A stretch of DNA of 64,000 nucleotides from Stachybotrys elegans (Eukaryota; Ascomycota; Sordariomycetes; Hypocreales; Stachybotryaceae), in assembly GCA_020746835.1 (NCBI GenBank), contig JAGPNK010000002.1, positions 1,674,001 to 1,738,000 on the forward strand, written 5' to 3'. Shown piece by piece: positions 10,339 through 21,560 of the stretch. Every line of letters starts with the position of its first letter. Position 1 is the stretch's first letter. The translations under genes and the position numbers were made by a program. Under the pieces are notes generated by a model, which searched no databases, was not told the DNA's origin, and worked only from the letters and a program-made list of their open reading frames with translations.

Positions 10339-11325
10339 TGTGAAAGAGGTTGGTAGAGTGGTGTAGAAGAGTGGTGAGACAGACGATGGATGCTATGCAA
10401 GACGATGCTGACGGTGATGGAATCCGGGGAGACGAGAGGGCCCTTTGGGATTCATATATCCACGTTGGGCAGCAGGGACTGCCCACCCAGACCGAAACCA
10501 GGTTTTACGAGCAGGTCCCTGTTGGATGGGACGACGACGACGACGACATTCACAGCCTCTGCCGCGGCTTAGCCAAGCCAAGAAAACGGACAAGCCACAC
10601 AGGAGCCGTGCGCCCGGGGTCGCCAATCACTGATGACAGAACTGCCGACGTCATAGTGCCGGCTACCAAAGGTGCGTCGTCTTGGCTGAGCTGGGGAGAC
10701 GGCAACACAGAGCCGATCCAGGACGGAAGAGATCAAACCCAAACCCAAACCAGGGTGGAAGCATGACGTCGTCAGTGTGGCTGGACCCATCTGGGCCTTG
10801 TGGAGACGCTTTCTCCAACACGTTCGTCCTGGCAGGCTTTGTGCAGTCGCGCGAAGAGGCACTGAATAGTAGTATTCGGCGGGTGACTCGTGCGCCATTC
10901 TTGGAATCGCCTAATTTTCTCATCATTATCTGCCTGCAGGTACGTAAAGTGCCAAGTCGCAGCAGAGTCGTGCATAGCAGGTAGAGGAGCATCATTGATG
11001 TCGGCGCACCCCTGCCTCATGCATCATACCTCCAGCATAGGCAAATCCAGCGGTGATCTCCACGCACGAGATTGCCTTTGTTTGCCGGTGCGACAACGAA
11101 CCCTTTGCTCGTCCAACCAAGTTCATGATGCCCATCGCCTGATCGATATGCCGAACTGGCAGCGGGCCGTCCACGCATTACATGTCGTTGGCCATGACGC
11201 CTGCGACCCTCCAGGCACGTCTTGTGCCTGATTCGGGTGGCGCGTGGCTCAGCTCAGCCCATCATGGTACACCTGTTTCTGCATCGCCCATTGTGGCGCG
11301 CTCTAATTATGTTGCTGTTTTTAAC
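10339..11325. other. intergenic region
   Basis: No supported gene lies here. A short GAC trinucleotide run is present near 10530-10548. The ORFs on both strands are short and mutually overlapping. The left side is the likely promoter of the SUR7-like gene. Confidence 0.4.
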
Positions 11326-12157
11326 TCATCCGGTTCCGCAGTCGGCGGTGTCAGCTGGTATTTCGCCGTCTGAAGCCGCCTGCACCCCCTCTCTGCTCTT
11401 TGATTTCATCATTTTATTGGGAGTAGACTGATTTCTCAACCTGTTGCGTTGTGCCGGGCTAGGTGAGCGTAGGGTCGCCTCTTCGATGAGCCAGTGGGAG
11501 AGCCCGATGCGGGCGGTTGAGGGTGGGAGTGCTTGCTTCAACAGCATTGTTTCGAACGATGGGTTGTGGTTATAGGCATCCGGCCATTCGTTGTGCCATG
11601 GCGACTGCGAAATCCCCCGGGGATGGCTGTACTCGTGATGTGTGTGTATCTGAAGACAAAACTGCTTCTTTTCGTCCTGGTTGACGTTCGCCTCGCCATC
11701 TTCGACTTCACCCCCCGCGGGCGTAGAGTCTTGGCCATCGTCGGGGTTATGTACTATCTCGATGGTCGGTTTGAGATGGGCGCTGTTCATGAATAAATGC
11801 CTGCTTTCCCCAGATGCTCGAGGCGGTGTCATGGTGTATACGATGGTCTTTTGGGAGGCTAAAGAGTCGGCGAGCTCCGGTTCGGCCGTCACAACCAAGA
11901 AGGATGGGTTGGTGTACCCTGCGACCTGTCGACGGCAATTTAGCAACCGATCACTGACGGCACAATCAAATATCCGCCGGCCGTACCTGCGGCTTCCTCT
12001 GCTTCTTAAACACCTTGATCCGGCCTTGCTGCTCCAGCACTTGCAGCACCGAGCGACGCTCCGCAAAGGTAAGTGGCGGGGGGGACACACGAATCTGTAG
12101 CGTGCATCGTTTGATGTTTTGCATAAAGGCCGTGGAATTGGCGTGCCAGCACGACAT
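11326..12157 (-). CDS. conserved small fungal protein, possibly mitochondrial
   Basis: Exon 1 (12157-11987) and exon 2 (11925-11326) join in phase 0 across a 61-nt intron (GTACGG donor, TTGCTAAATTG branch region, CAG acceptor) to give about 256 aa. The N-terminal segment (MSCWHANSTAFMQNIKRCTLQIRV) is basic and hydroxylated, compatible with a mitochondrial presequence. It is followed by TFAERRSVLQVLEQQGRIKVFK, which looks like the first strand-helix-strand of an RRM-like fold. Near the C-terminus comes FETMLLKQALPPSTARIGLSHW. I cannot name the family; the RRM-like reading is an inference from pattern only. An upstream ATG at 12220 would add 21 residues. It is divergent from MED1. Confidence 0.55.
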
Positions 12158-12675
12158 GATGAGGGTGTTGGGCGGGCGATGCGCGAATCTCGGGTTCTTG
12201 ATGTGATGCTTCAATTTCAAGCTTCAAGAAATGGCGATAAGTTATCGCGACAAATGCGCGCCTGGCCACATGTAGTGGAATTACTGTGGTACATGGCTAG
12301 TAGTGCCTTTACAAGTATCAATTTGCAGGTGGGTACATGATTTCAGCCTGCAGCTGCACCATTTAGCAGTACCTCACCGTGCTGAAATACCTCCCAAAGA
12401 GACATGTCCCTTAGCACAGGTCAACCTGAGGTGGATCAAGAGCTCCAAACACCAAAAGAAGGGTGCTCAACCTTTGTGCAAGCCATCTCCAGCCGACACG
12501 ACCCCAACCATACTCACCCACATCGACAGCCCAATCCCTCTGACTGATGCCTACGCGCAGCAGCTGCATTGGGTGGTGCCATATCCTCTCCGGCTGACAG
12601 CAGTTCCCCCACATCCTCAGACGCTAGCTCTAGACGACGACGACGACGACGTATCTCACCTCTTCCGCATCCACC
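12158..12675. promoter_or_regulatory. divergent promoter region shared with MED1
   Basis: The 518 nt between two head-to-head starts must contain both promoters. A GAC repeat lies at about 12635-12652, just before the MED1 start. No specific site can be assigned. Confidence 0.4.
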
Positions 12676-14785
12676 ATGGGCACGCCTATGAGGCATGCGC
12701 CGTCCCAGCAAGGGCGCACCCCCTCGCAGTTTGCAGCAGCCACGCCGCCCGTCTCGACGCCCTTCTCCAACCCTGCCCACACGGCCTTCTCCCCCCGAGG
12801 CTCGCGCTCGTCGCCGCAGCACGTCAAGAAATCCCCAGCGACGTCGCAATTGCTCGGCCAGCCGCACAATGGCCCTCTCAACTTCGACAGCCCCTCGACG
12901 GCGGCCGCCATGGGCGCGCTGGGCATCGGCGGTGGCTTTGATATCGGGTTGGATAATGTTGGTGGGCTGGAGGGCCTCAACGTCGGCTTCTCAAGCGAGG
13001 AAGACAAGGTCAAACGCCTCGACAGTATCCTGAACCTGCTCAATGTATGTTCCCCTGTCGCCCACCAAATAATCGTCTAACAACCTATAGACCAAGAGAG
13101 GCTTGGTAAGCGAGGCCGGTTTGGAGCGCCTTGCTCAGAGACTGGGCTTGGAGCTGCTTTCCGAGGAGAACACAGGCCCCGATGGCCGCAAGACCAAAAC
13201 GCTTGTCATTGCAGGGTCAGCCATTGCCCTGGATATCGCCCTCGACAACAACATTGTACAAAACATCACCCTCGCTTTTCACGGGTCGCCACCATCCGTC
13301 GCAAAGCACGCCGATGCCGCCAGTCGGATTCTTCTGAGCGACCTGCAACTCCTCCCGAATCAGAGCCCCCTGACCAAGACGCTCAACAAGTTTGCGCTCA
13401 ATTTCGAAAGACTGGCAACGTTGGACAAGCTCAGCATATCGCCTGGCCTGGATTGCCACGAAGCGCTGGTTGGTGTGTACGACAGCCTGGAGAGGCTCTA
13501 CCAATGGGATCTGGGCAAACTCCGCGAGGACCCTACCATGGCTGGCAAGTCGGATGAGTGCCTAAACTCCATGGCCATGTGTCTGAGACATGGCCGTCCC
13601 GCAATGCATGCGCGGGGCCGTGTGGGATTGGCCTTGCAGTACTGGCGGGAGAACCCCTGGGCCCCCCTGCGAGCAGCTGATGTAACGCCTGCGATGGAAG
13701 AGCGAGATAACATCTGGTCTCTCATCATCAGCTGTGCTGCCATTGATGGTATCGGGCTGCCCCCTGTTCGTGTATCCGACAATTGGATCTCCAAGGACAT
13801 TGTCAAGCCCGAAGCTCCCGTCGACCCAAAGAAACCGCTCCTGGACTGGCAAGAGCCTGAAAACATCGCGCTGCCCATGTCAGAGGACAACAAGAATTCG
13901 GGAATGGACATGCTGCAGCCAGACCTCTCTACCACGCGAGTCCCCCGCGTCATGTTTACGGTTACGTTTGACCCGCCGGTTCTCCTGCCTCAGAACGACT
14001 GGATGAGGCTGTACGAGTGCGCGCAGGTTGAGCCCCCTAACTTGAATGCACTCAACGACTATACTCAACGCCTACCTCCTACGTTTGACAGCCTGTTTTT
14101 CCCCATCCCGCCAGGCACAAAGGTGGATCCCAGCGAAGCCAGAACCATTGTCCGTCGCAGGCGGGTGCGTGCTTTCAACGACGACCAGACGCCCTTTTAC
14201 AAGACCCACGAGAACTCGCTCCTCTTTTACAAACCCATTTACTCCCAGGAAGTCCGAGAGATGCCCTTTTCCCACCCAGGCCAGCTGATAGAGATGCTGC
14301 CCCTGCTCCGGCAATATGCGCTGGTTGCCATCTTGCTTCAGAACAGTTTCAGCCCCAAGACGCATGATCTTTTGGCTTCGAAGACGGACAATGGCGTACC
14401 ATCCAAGACGGGAAGTTTGACGACGACAGATGACGTCGCAGATCTGGCTACAACAACCCCCCTCGAGTCGGGAGAGATAAAGGAAACGGATGACAGCTCT
14501 CCAGTTGATATGCGCGTCGACGTTACCCTTTGGGTCCACCCGCTTCCTCACTTCCAGGTCACGTTCCCGCTGCAGGACACGGTTGCCGAGATAACCTTTA
14601 CCATTCTCGAGGGCGGCACAGTGGTGGTGACGAGCGAGACCTTCCTGGGCGATAGCGGAACTCGCCCGCTCAGGGGTCAGAGGGGACAGCTCACGAGGGA
14701 GAGGTTGGGCAAGGTTCTGGAGCACTTCCAGGATATCTGCAAAACGATTGAATGGGTTCGTCTAAACCTAGCAGGAGAAAAATAA
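12676..14785 (+). CDS. MED1: Mediator of RNA polymerase II subunit 1
   Basis: Two exons (12676-13044 and 13091-14785; 46-nt intron, GTATGT donor, CTATAG acceptor) encode 687 aa. The first about 100 residues are Ser/Pro/Gly-rich and disordered (RTPSQFAAATPPVSTPFSN). The Med1 domain begins at EEDKVKRLDSILNLLN and runs through GLERLAQRLGLEL, LVIAGSAIALDIAL and the repeated beta-rich segments toward residue 560. The C-terminal block includes LWVHPLPHFQVTFP and EITFTILEGGTVVVTS. MED1 belongs to the middle module of Mediator, in the nucleus, and bridges activators to polymerase II. The length matches fungal orthologues. Frame continuity across the intron is exact. Confidence 0.85.
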
Positions 14786-14993
14786 GACAGGATCACGAGG
14801 TACAGCATCTTGTGAAGGGCGTGCACTGGCGTTATAAAATTGATACCCCTGACTTACCAAGGTTATATATCATCATTGAGGGTAGCTGGGCGGTGAAAAG
14901 AATAAGTAGTTTTTAAGTATAATGAAACGTTGTTTACGTCCTGTACTTCAGAGCAATTCTAATGTATACATATTGGATAGTTGCTTATTCCAT

Positions 14994-17289
14994 CTACATC
15001 ATGCCTACGAAAAGGGCAGCGATGACAGCAAAGGCGCTCACGGTCACCTGGACACCGCCACCGACGCCGTAACCGGGGCACGATGGTCCGCTGCAGCCCT
15101 CGGAGCCCGGAGAGGTACCGTTTCTGTGGCCGCTCGGCTGAGGGACGACTGTAATCACAGGGTGGACAGTCGTAGGGGCAGTGAAGCCACTACTGGTGTT
15201 GGAGCCGTCGGGCCCATGGGGGCCCTTGGGGCCTTCAGGGACATCGCAGTCATCGCAATCCTCGTCATCCTCGCTTGGGTATTCAGGATGGCTCACGCCC
15301 GGCGGGTGAGGAAGCTCCGTGCTGTCACCGCCGGGGCAGTAAGTGGTCGTGATGACTTCGGTGGTAACGCTACCAACAGGGCAGTTGTGGACGCTGGGAG
15401 GGCACTTGCTAATGGTATACGTGTTTGTGACTGTGGCAGTGATGGTTTCCGAGCCACTGCTGTGAGTGAGAGTGGTCTTGGCGGTAGGCTTCGCCTCAGA
15501 CACGGGGCATATAGTTGTGTACAGAGCAATAGTCTCGGTCGTCACGTAGCCATCTTTAGGACAGTTGACCCAGGGAGGGCACTTGGTTACTGTGTAGATA
15601 GTGGTAGTGAACGCAGTAGATATAGTCATCTCGGCAGTCGTCGTGGGAAGGGTGGCAACAGAGGTTGTGGGCGCGGCGGGGTCCGAGAGGGGTGTGGAAA
15701 GCGAGGCAGAGAGGCTGGACGAGCCGGGTGCCGCGAGAGAGGTAGAAAGAAAGTTAGTGTTGGAGACCGTGGAGGAAGTCGCTGGCACCGAGGAGTTGGT
15801 GTAGTGAGTGGTGCTGAAAGTGGCCGAGGTCGAGGTCGAGGTCGAGGTCGACACGTTGCTGGTAATTGTCTCGACATCAGAGGTACTGACAATAGTCTCG
15901 GTAGAGGTAGACTCAGAAGTAGACTCAGCGGTGCTTTCGGTGCTCGAAGCCACATCAGTGGTCGTAGACTCAATGCTCGTGGACAGGGTGCTCGAGACGC
16001 TCGTCGTGGAAGCAGACGTAGTAGTGGACTCAACGGATGTAGACTCAGTGGTCGTAGATACAATGCTCGTGGACAGGGTGCTCGAGACGCTCGTCGTGGA
16101 AGTAGACGAGGTGGTGCTGGACACAGCAGGCTTGGTGCCGGAGAAGTAACGGACATCCTTGATCTTATAGTAGACTCCCTGAAGACTCTGAGTGTTCTTG
16201 GCGATGTAGTTCTGGCAGTTGTCATCGCGGGTCTTTTGGGCGCACGACTGGCCCCAAGTCTCAGGAAGCTGTGGAGGGATGCCGCAGAAGTTAATGTTCA
16301 TGACGAGCTTCTGGTTGGCAAAGTGGTTGTCAATGTTGCATCGCGAGTTCTTGAGCCAGACGGAGGGCATGCCCCAGCTCGAAGTGTCAGGCTCGTCGCT
16401 GTCAATGTCGGCAGGCTCACTGCCCCATGCCCAGGAAAAGAGCTTGATGTAGTCACTGGTCCATTCCACGGCGACTATAGCTTGTTAGATGACTGCAGAA
16501 TCTGGGCACACTATACTTACAGATGCCACCGGTAGAGGACGCCCAGGGTCCCTTGGTGTCCTGGGAGATGCAGCCTTGACCCTGCCATTGCCAAGGGGGG
16601 TTCTGGTACAGGTTGTCACAGACTCCCGTCTTGACCCAGGAGGACTGCTCCAGGCTGTTGCTGTCGAGAACACACTCGCCATGCACGGCAGAGTCACCGA
16701 CGTGGAATACGGGCTCATTGAAGGCCTGGTCGTTCCATCCCTCATAAAAGTCAATCTCGCCATCGTTGGGCCAGTCTTGGCCAAAGGTCCAGCTGGATGT
16801 GTCAGCATAATCCAGGCAGTTTGAGACAAGGAACTCACACGGCCGGCCAGACACCGCACTGGGCCTCGGGGAGGTGAGTGAACCTGGAAACAAGGAGACC
16901 ATGGTTGAAGCGAGCCTTGGACTCGATCCTCACGCTGTCACGTCCAGGGAAGCCAACGCCGCGCAGGACAGAGTGTCTATCGGCACCGATGAAGATCTCG
17001 TCGCCCTCGTAGGAGATGAGGCCCTTATCCTCAGCGTTCTTCCTGTTCTAGTAGTTGACGAAGCCAGAGGTGGGATCGACATCGTTGTAGCTGCCAGTGG
17101 TGAAGTTGCTCTGCGAACGCATGTCAGTAAGCAAATCAAGTATAGTGACTGGCAAAGTACCTCGAAAAAGTTGAACTTGTCAAAGAAGTTGGTGACATCG
17201 TATGTGTCTTCCAGATACCACTTTTTGGCGGCGGCGTTTCCAGCATAAGCCAGCACAGCCGTGCCAACGGTTAGAAAAGAAGGAGCCAT
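14994..17289 (-). CDS. GPI-type GH16 endo-beta-glucanase-like protein with in-frame TAG
   Basis: Four exons (17289-17161, 17110-16839, 16792-16521, 16474-14994) span 718 codons. A signal peptide (MAPSFLTVGTAVLAYAGNA) leads into a GH16 domain with VWPAVWTFG, the catalytic motif GEIDFYE (codons 145-151, Glu146 and Glu151) and GGIFAVEWTSDYIK. A long Ser/Thr/Val stalk follows (about residues 370-600), then Cys/Pro-rich linkers and a hydrophobic end (VTVSAFAVIAALFVGMM) typical of GPI addition. Codon 64 is TAG (17048-17050), right after the family-conserved DPTSGFVNY. Using a later acceptor inside that TAG (intron 17048-17160) keeps frame and bypasses the stop but deletes 20 conserved residues. The gene is therefore either a RIP-type pseudogene, a splice-rescued variant or affected by a base error. 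The family degrades or remodels cell-wall glucans. Confidence 0.75.
15955..16102 (-). repeat. 90-nt-period direct repeat in the Ser/Thr stalk
   Basis: A 42-nt perfect repeat occurs at 15971-16012 and 16061-16102, extended leftward with two mismatches to 15955 and 16045. It encodes repeated SVSSTLSTS-type Ser/Thr segments in the stalk of the GH16 protein. Such repeats commonly vary in copy number among strains. Confidence 0.85.
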
Positions 17290-18595
17290 CTTAGCAGGCA
17301 GAAAGAATGTGGGTGTCAAACTTGACAGAAAGGTACAATAGGCAGCGAGTGACTGGACGTACGATACGTCAGAGGACGAGCAAGATGCTCAACTTGGTCG
17401 AGTACAGCAAAGAACTGTCGGGATGGACGAGAAAGAGCCAGTCATGTAAGTGAAGGACATACGGCACGCCTTTTGAGAAAGCCATCATTCTCCTATTTTC
17501 TTTCCCCTCTCATTTCTGGGACAAAGCTGAAGCTGCGGGAGCCGTAACCAGACTATTGAAAAGCTGACCTAGAGGGAGGTCCTGAGATGGGTCCAGGCTG
17601 TTTTCTTGGCGAGGTGCCATGGATGATATCTCGACGAGCAGCCAATCAGGTGGCATAGCCGTGCCCAAACCGGCACAGCGAGCAGAGCTGGAAAGGCTGG
17701 TGTGGGTCAAGGATAGCCCAGCGGCTGAGTGGTGATGCGAATACATAAGCATGGAAGTGAGACTGCTTGCTTGTCATGGGGGTGAGTCTCAGCCCAAGAC
17801 AGCCGGGGCGTCATCAGGTCTTGCTTGCTGCTTGTTTGTGGCCAAGACATGTCAATGCGAAAGGTTTGTCGTTGATCAGCCCATCTCGTATCGCTTGTTG
17901 TTCTTTTCTTCTGCAGTGGTTTCTCTGCTTCTTGACGAGCGAGTCGAGTTTCACGATGAAGCGTCTGCCGCCCACTCGTGGCACGTGTAAGTGAGGCATG
18001 GGGCGGGATGGCGTGACGTTAATTCCAGGTTAATATCCACCAAATGCAGTTGAATCCACCATGGCCGAGTTGCTGTGAAGTTATAGGGAGTTTGAATGGC
18101 GTTTTCCGGGACGATGAATGGGATTTTGGTGAGGCTCAGAGAAATGGCCTGACGCCAAAGGGGAGGAAGGCGCTACTGCCGTCCTTAGCCAGGCACCATG
18201 AGCAAATAGAAGGAAGGAAGAGGTGGGATGAAATGAGTGGCTGCCTTAGCTCTGCGTGCTAGATGCCTTTTAAAAATTAGTTCCAAGTTGGACGGCTGAA
18301 AAAGTTGCTTCTGCCGCTTCAAATGTACGCCCACCCTTATGGCTGGCCCAGAGATCTGGACCATGGCGCGCCAGATCTCGCGAGCTGAGAGCCTTTTCGG
18401 GAGATCGACAAGGGAACCAGATCCCAGACTAACAACCTATAATACTCACGAGGATGCCAATAGGGTCATGAACGTCACTCTCGAAACGTCTCTGTTGGTT
18501 CTATGACAAACAATTCACAAAGCCGTCAAGAGAAGGCAAGATGCAGTCTACTTTGCAGCATGAATGAAGCCATACTATCTCCTCGCCTAACCGCG
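17290..18595. other. intergenic region between GH16 and dienelactone hydrolase genes
   Basis: No supported gene lies here. The left part is the promoter side of the GH16 gene and the right part is the 3' flank of the hydrolase gene. The ORFs present are short and unrelated to known families. Confidence 0.4.
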
Positions 18596-19537
18596 TTATG
18601 CCCAAGTGTCAAAGAACCTCACAGCCTGGAAAAAGGCCTGCTCCTTGGCAAACTTTTGCTCCGGGTCAGACACGTTGGCTCGGACGCCAAATCCGTGCTG
18701 CGTGCCGCTGTACAGCGACAAGTAATATGGCTCGCCCGTGGCTAGCAATTGAGTCTCGTACTCGTGACGAACATCCGCCGGCAGCAAGTCATCCGTCTCT
18801 GGATCGGTTTCGTCAGCTGTGGCATCTCTACCTCGCTCTCAGGGAACTCACCGGCAAAGGCAATGGAAATTGGCTTGGTAATGGCCTCAATCTCACTCTC
18901 TTCCACCAGACTGGGGTGGGCGGTGAAGGCGACATCGGCTCCCTTGCCCTCGGCGATCTCACGGAAGGCGTAGCGACCGCCAAAACAGTATCCTGTGACG
19001 GCTATCTTTGAGACACCAAGGTCAGTGCGAATATAGTCGACGACGGAGGCTATGACTGGGTCAATGATTTCCACGCGGTGGTGGTACAGGAAATCAGTCA
19101 GGTTAAAGTTGGGGGTGCCGTTGATGTCCGAAGGGGCCGGGGTGCCGTTAAATAAGTCGGGTGCCACCGTGAGGTAACCTGCCCGGCCGAAACTGTCGGC
19201 CAAACTGATCAATTGTCAGCAACCGCTTGAGCTAGAGTGAAACGTGGGACAGCACTGACAGCTTGTTCTCGTTCAATTGGATACCGAAGACGTCGGTGAG
19301 GTACAGCACCGCCGTGTCGGATCGCTTGCCGGTGACATAAAGAGTGACTTTTCATTCTCGGTCAGCATAACAAACGATGCAGGCAGTGTCGAGCTCACTG
19401 TTATCATTGACAATCTCCTTTCCAACAGGCTTGCCGGTGTGTCGAATGGCCGAGACATCGGCGACGGGGTGCCGAGTCGCAGCCGCGAGAGACGCCGCGC
19501 TCAGCAGCAGAGTAAACAGGTTGGTGAATTTGGCCAT
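18596..19537 (-). CDS. secreted dienelactone hydrolase family protein
   Basis: Four exons (19537-19399, 19347-19260, 19204-18852, 18798-18596) give 260 aa with perfect frame continuity. The first about 20 residues (MAKFTNLFTLLLSAASLAAA) form a signal peptide. The alpha/beta-hydrolase core shows SDTAVLYLTDVFG, the nucleophile elbow GYCFGG (Cys nucleophile as in dienelactone hydrolases), AETDDLLPA containing the acid, and GTQHGF with the catalytic His. The introns are 51-55 nt. Substrate is unknown; relatives cleave ester or lactone bonds in aromatic breakdown, and many fungal secreted members are uncharacterised. Confidence 0.85.
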
Positions 19538-20465
19538 TGTTAGACTGTTGTCTTCAGATGAGAGAGTCTAGGTGGGAGTAGAGGGGCGACGCAAGACACC
19601 AGCAAGCGTCGTATTTATCAACATAACGGCTAATCCAACATCTGGATAAATAGAATTTTCCGTCATATCCAACCTCCCTGACGTAATTGGAGGGATTGGT
19701 CACCATTTCCACGCGCAATTCGCCGCCTCTGGCGATCCTGTATAATAGATCTCCCGTTATGGAATGCCCAACGTTACCAAGACCGGGATCCAGTTGACTC
19801 ACCGGCGTGCAGCATGCAGGGTGCTCAGATCCAGGAAAGGCGGCCGCATGGACAGGGGAAACAGAAGAGCACGCAAGCGCGGTGAAGCCTGGTTGATGAC
19901 CAATGGTACAGGCCATGACCTATTTCTACTTGAAGGTATCATGAATCTTCTCGTTCCCAGTCGGGGAGTTTTTTCTGAGTTGGGACAAGGGAGATTAGCA
20001 ATCAGAAGGATCATGCTTGTTTCAAGTCCAATGAGCTCGTTCACATACATACTTGCCTGCATAAGACAAGGATCCTCGACTAAGACTCTACTCCGGCATC
20101 GACGGCATCGGCTTTGTTGCTTAATTCCACCAACCCCTCTTCCAAGCCCCATTCTTTCATTGCAACCATACTCATGCGGTGAATACGCTGGGCGTATCGG
20201 AGCCTGCAAGGACCGGGATAGTCAATACTGTCCAGATCTGCACGGCACAGAATCATGGCCATTGCAGGCCAGATGATAAGATATAGAAAATTGGCATTGA
20301 GCATCAAGGTATTGTATCAACGTTCGAGAAGACACTGCGGGTACGTGTCCCGTCTAAGGTGTATTTAAGCTTGCCGACAACGAGACGTAAGGAAGGGTAA
20401 CCTCATTCACCCCCTCAGTCACCATCAGCACACCAATAGTAAGACCAATTATTAATTTCCCCATT
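19538..20465. other. divergent intergenic region
   Basis: This separates the dienelactone hydrolase gene (minus) from the methyltransferase gene (plus), so it carries both promoters. ORFs such as 19799-20209 (minus) have no domain and look accidental. Confidence 0.4.
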
Positions 20466-21407
20466 ATGTCTGAATCCACTCCCACGGCCTCATCGGAGCA
20501 GACATTCAAGTCGTATTCTGAGAAGCAGGGCTCCACCTACGCACAGCTCAGACCTGGCTATCATGGTGACCTGTATAAACTGATACTCGAGCACCACGGC
20601 GCCACTGGGGGAGGATTCGGCAGCATCCTCGACGTCGGCTGTGGGCCGGGCGTCAGCGTCGGCGTCCTGGCAAAGCACTTCACGCACGCCATTGGGCTCG
20701 ACGCTTCCGAGGGCATGATCAGCGCGGCCCGGTCCGCCGGGGGCGTGTCGGCTTCCTCGGAGCCCATCCGCTTCGACATCTCGACGGCCGAGGACCTGGG
20801 GCGCCAGCTCTCGCCGCCCGTCGAGGAGGGCTCCGTCGACCTCATCACGGCGTCGGCAGCCGCGCACTGGTTCGACATGGACCGCTTCTGGGCGCGCGCC
20901 GCCCTCGTCCTCAAGCCCGGCGGCACCGTCGCCCTCTGGGGCGGCCACGGCCGCATGCACCCCTCCATGCCCAACGCCGCCGCCATCCAGGCCGCCTTTG
21001 ACGACATGGAGGACCGCGAGCTCAAGCCTTACTTCGAGCACGGCAACTTCCTCTCGTACAACCTGTACAAGGACCTGCCGCTGCCCTGGACCGTCGCCGA
21101 GCCCGTCGACGCCTTCGACAGGGACTCCTTCTTCCGCAAGGAGTACATTCCCGGGTCGGCGGATCTGATGCGCAACGGCGCCAACAAGGTCACGCTGGGC
21201 ATGGCCGAGGCCGCCCTCGGCACCGCCAGCTACGTTCAGAGGTGGCGCGAGGCCCACCCCGATGCTGTCGGCACGGAGCAGGATGTCATCAGGCGCATGC
21301 GGAGGAAGCTCGAGGAGCTGCTGCACGAGGCGGGGGTCAAGGAGGGAGAGGAGACAGTGACGATGGGTTTCGCGGGCGTTCTCTTAATGGTGAAGAAGCG
21401 GGTGTAG
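20466..21407 (+). CDS. class I SAM-dependent methyltransferase
   Basis: This intronless ORF encodes 313 aa. Motif I is at residues 54-62 (ILDVGCGPG) and the acidic loop at 78-81 (LDAS). The motif II/III region is DLITASAAAHWFD, followed by AALVLKPGGTVALWG. The pattern is that of the Methyltransf_11 group close to yeast Tmt1/Crg1 (trans-aconitate methyltransferase-like), which act on small carboxylic or toxic molecules in the cytosol. The exact substrate cannot be read from sequence. The GC content rises sharply within this gene compared with the flanks. Confidence 0.85.
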   Translation: MSESTPTASSEQTFKSYSEKQGSTYAQLRPGYHGDLYKLILEHHGATGGGFGSILDVGCGPGVSVGVLAKHFTHAIGLDASEGMISAARSAGGVSASSEPIRFDISTAEDLGRQLSPPVEEGSVDLITASAAAHWFDMDRFWARAALVLKPGGTVALWGGHGRMHPSMPNAAAIQAAFDDMEDRELKPYFEHGNFLSYNLYKDLPLPWTVAEPVDAFDRDSFFRKEYIPGSADLMRNGANKVTLGMAEAALGTASYVQRWREAHPDAVGTEQDVIRRMRRKLEELLHEAGVKEGEETVTMGFAGVLLMVKKRV

Positions 21408-21560
21408 TTGATGAGTCCCAAATTAATTATGATATTGTCCATTTGTCCGGTCTATCGGATAATACAAGTCCCCCGTGACCTTGTTCGCACCGCCAGTATG
21501 CACTACCCTTTGACTATATGGTTGTATCGTACAGTATCCTACACATTCACCCAACCCCGC

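Noticed and set aside
14922..16535. 537-codon + strand ORF
   Set aside because: It is antisense to the GH16 gene; its composition is the shadow of Ser/Thr codons, and the minus strand has clear GH16 motifs.
20490..21326. 278-codon minus ORF over the methyltransferase
   Set aside because: It is a high-GC shadow; the plus frame has the SAM-binding motifs.
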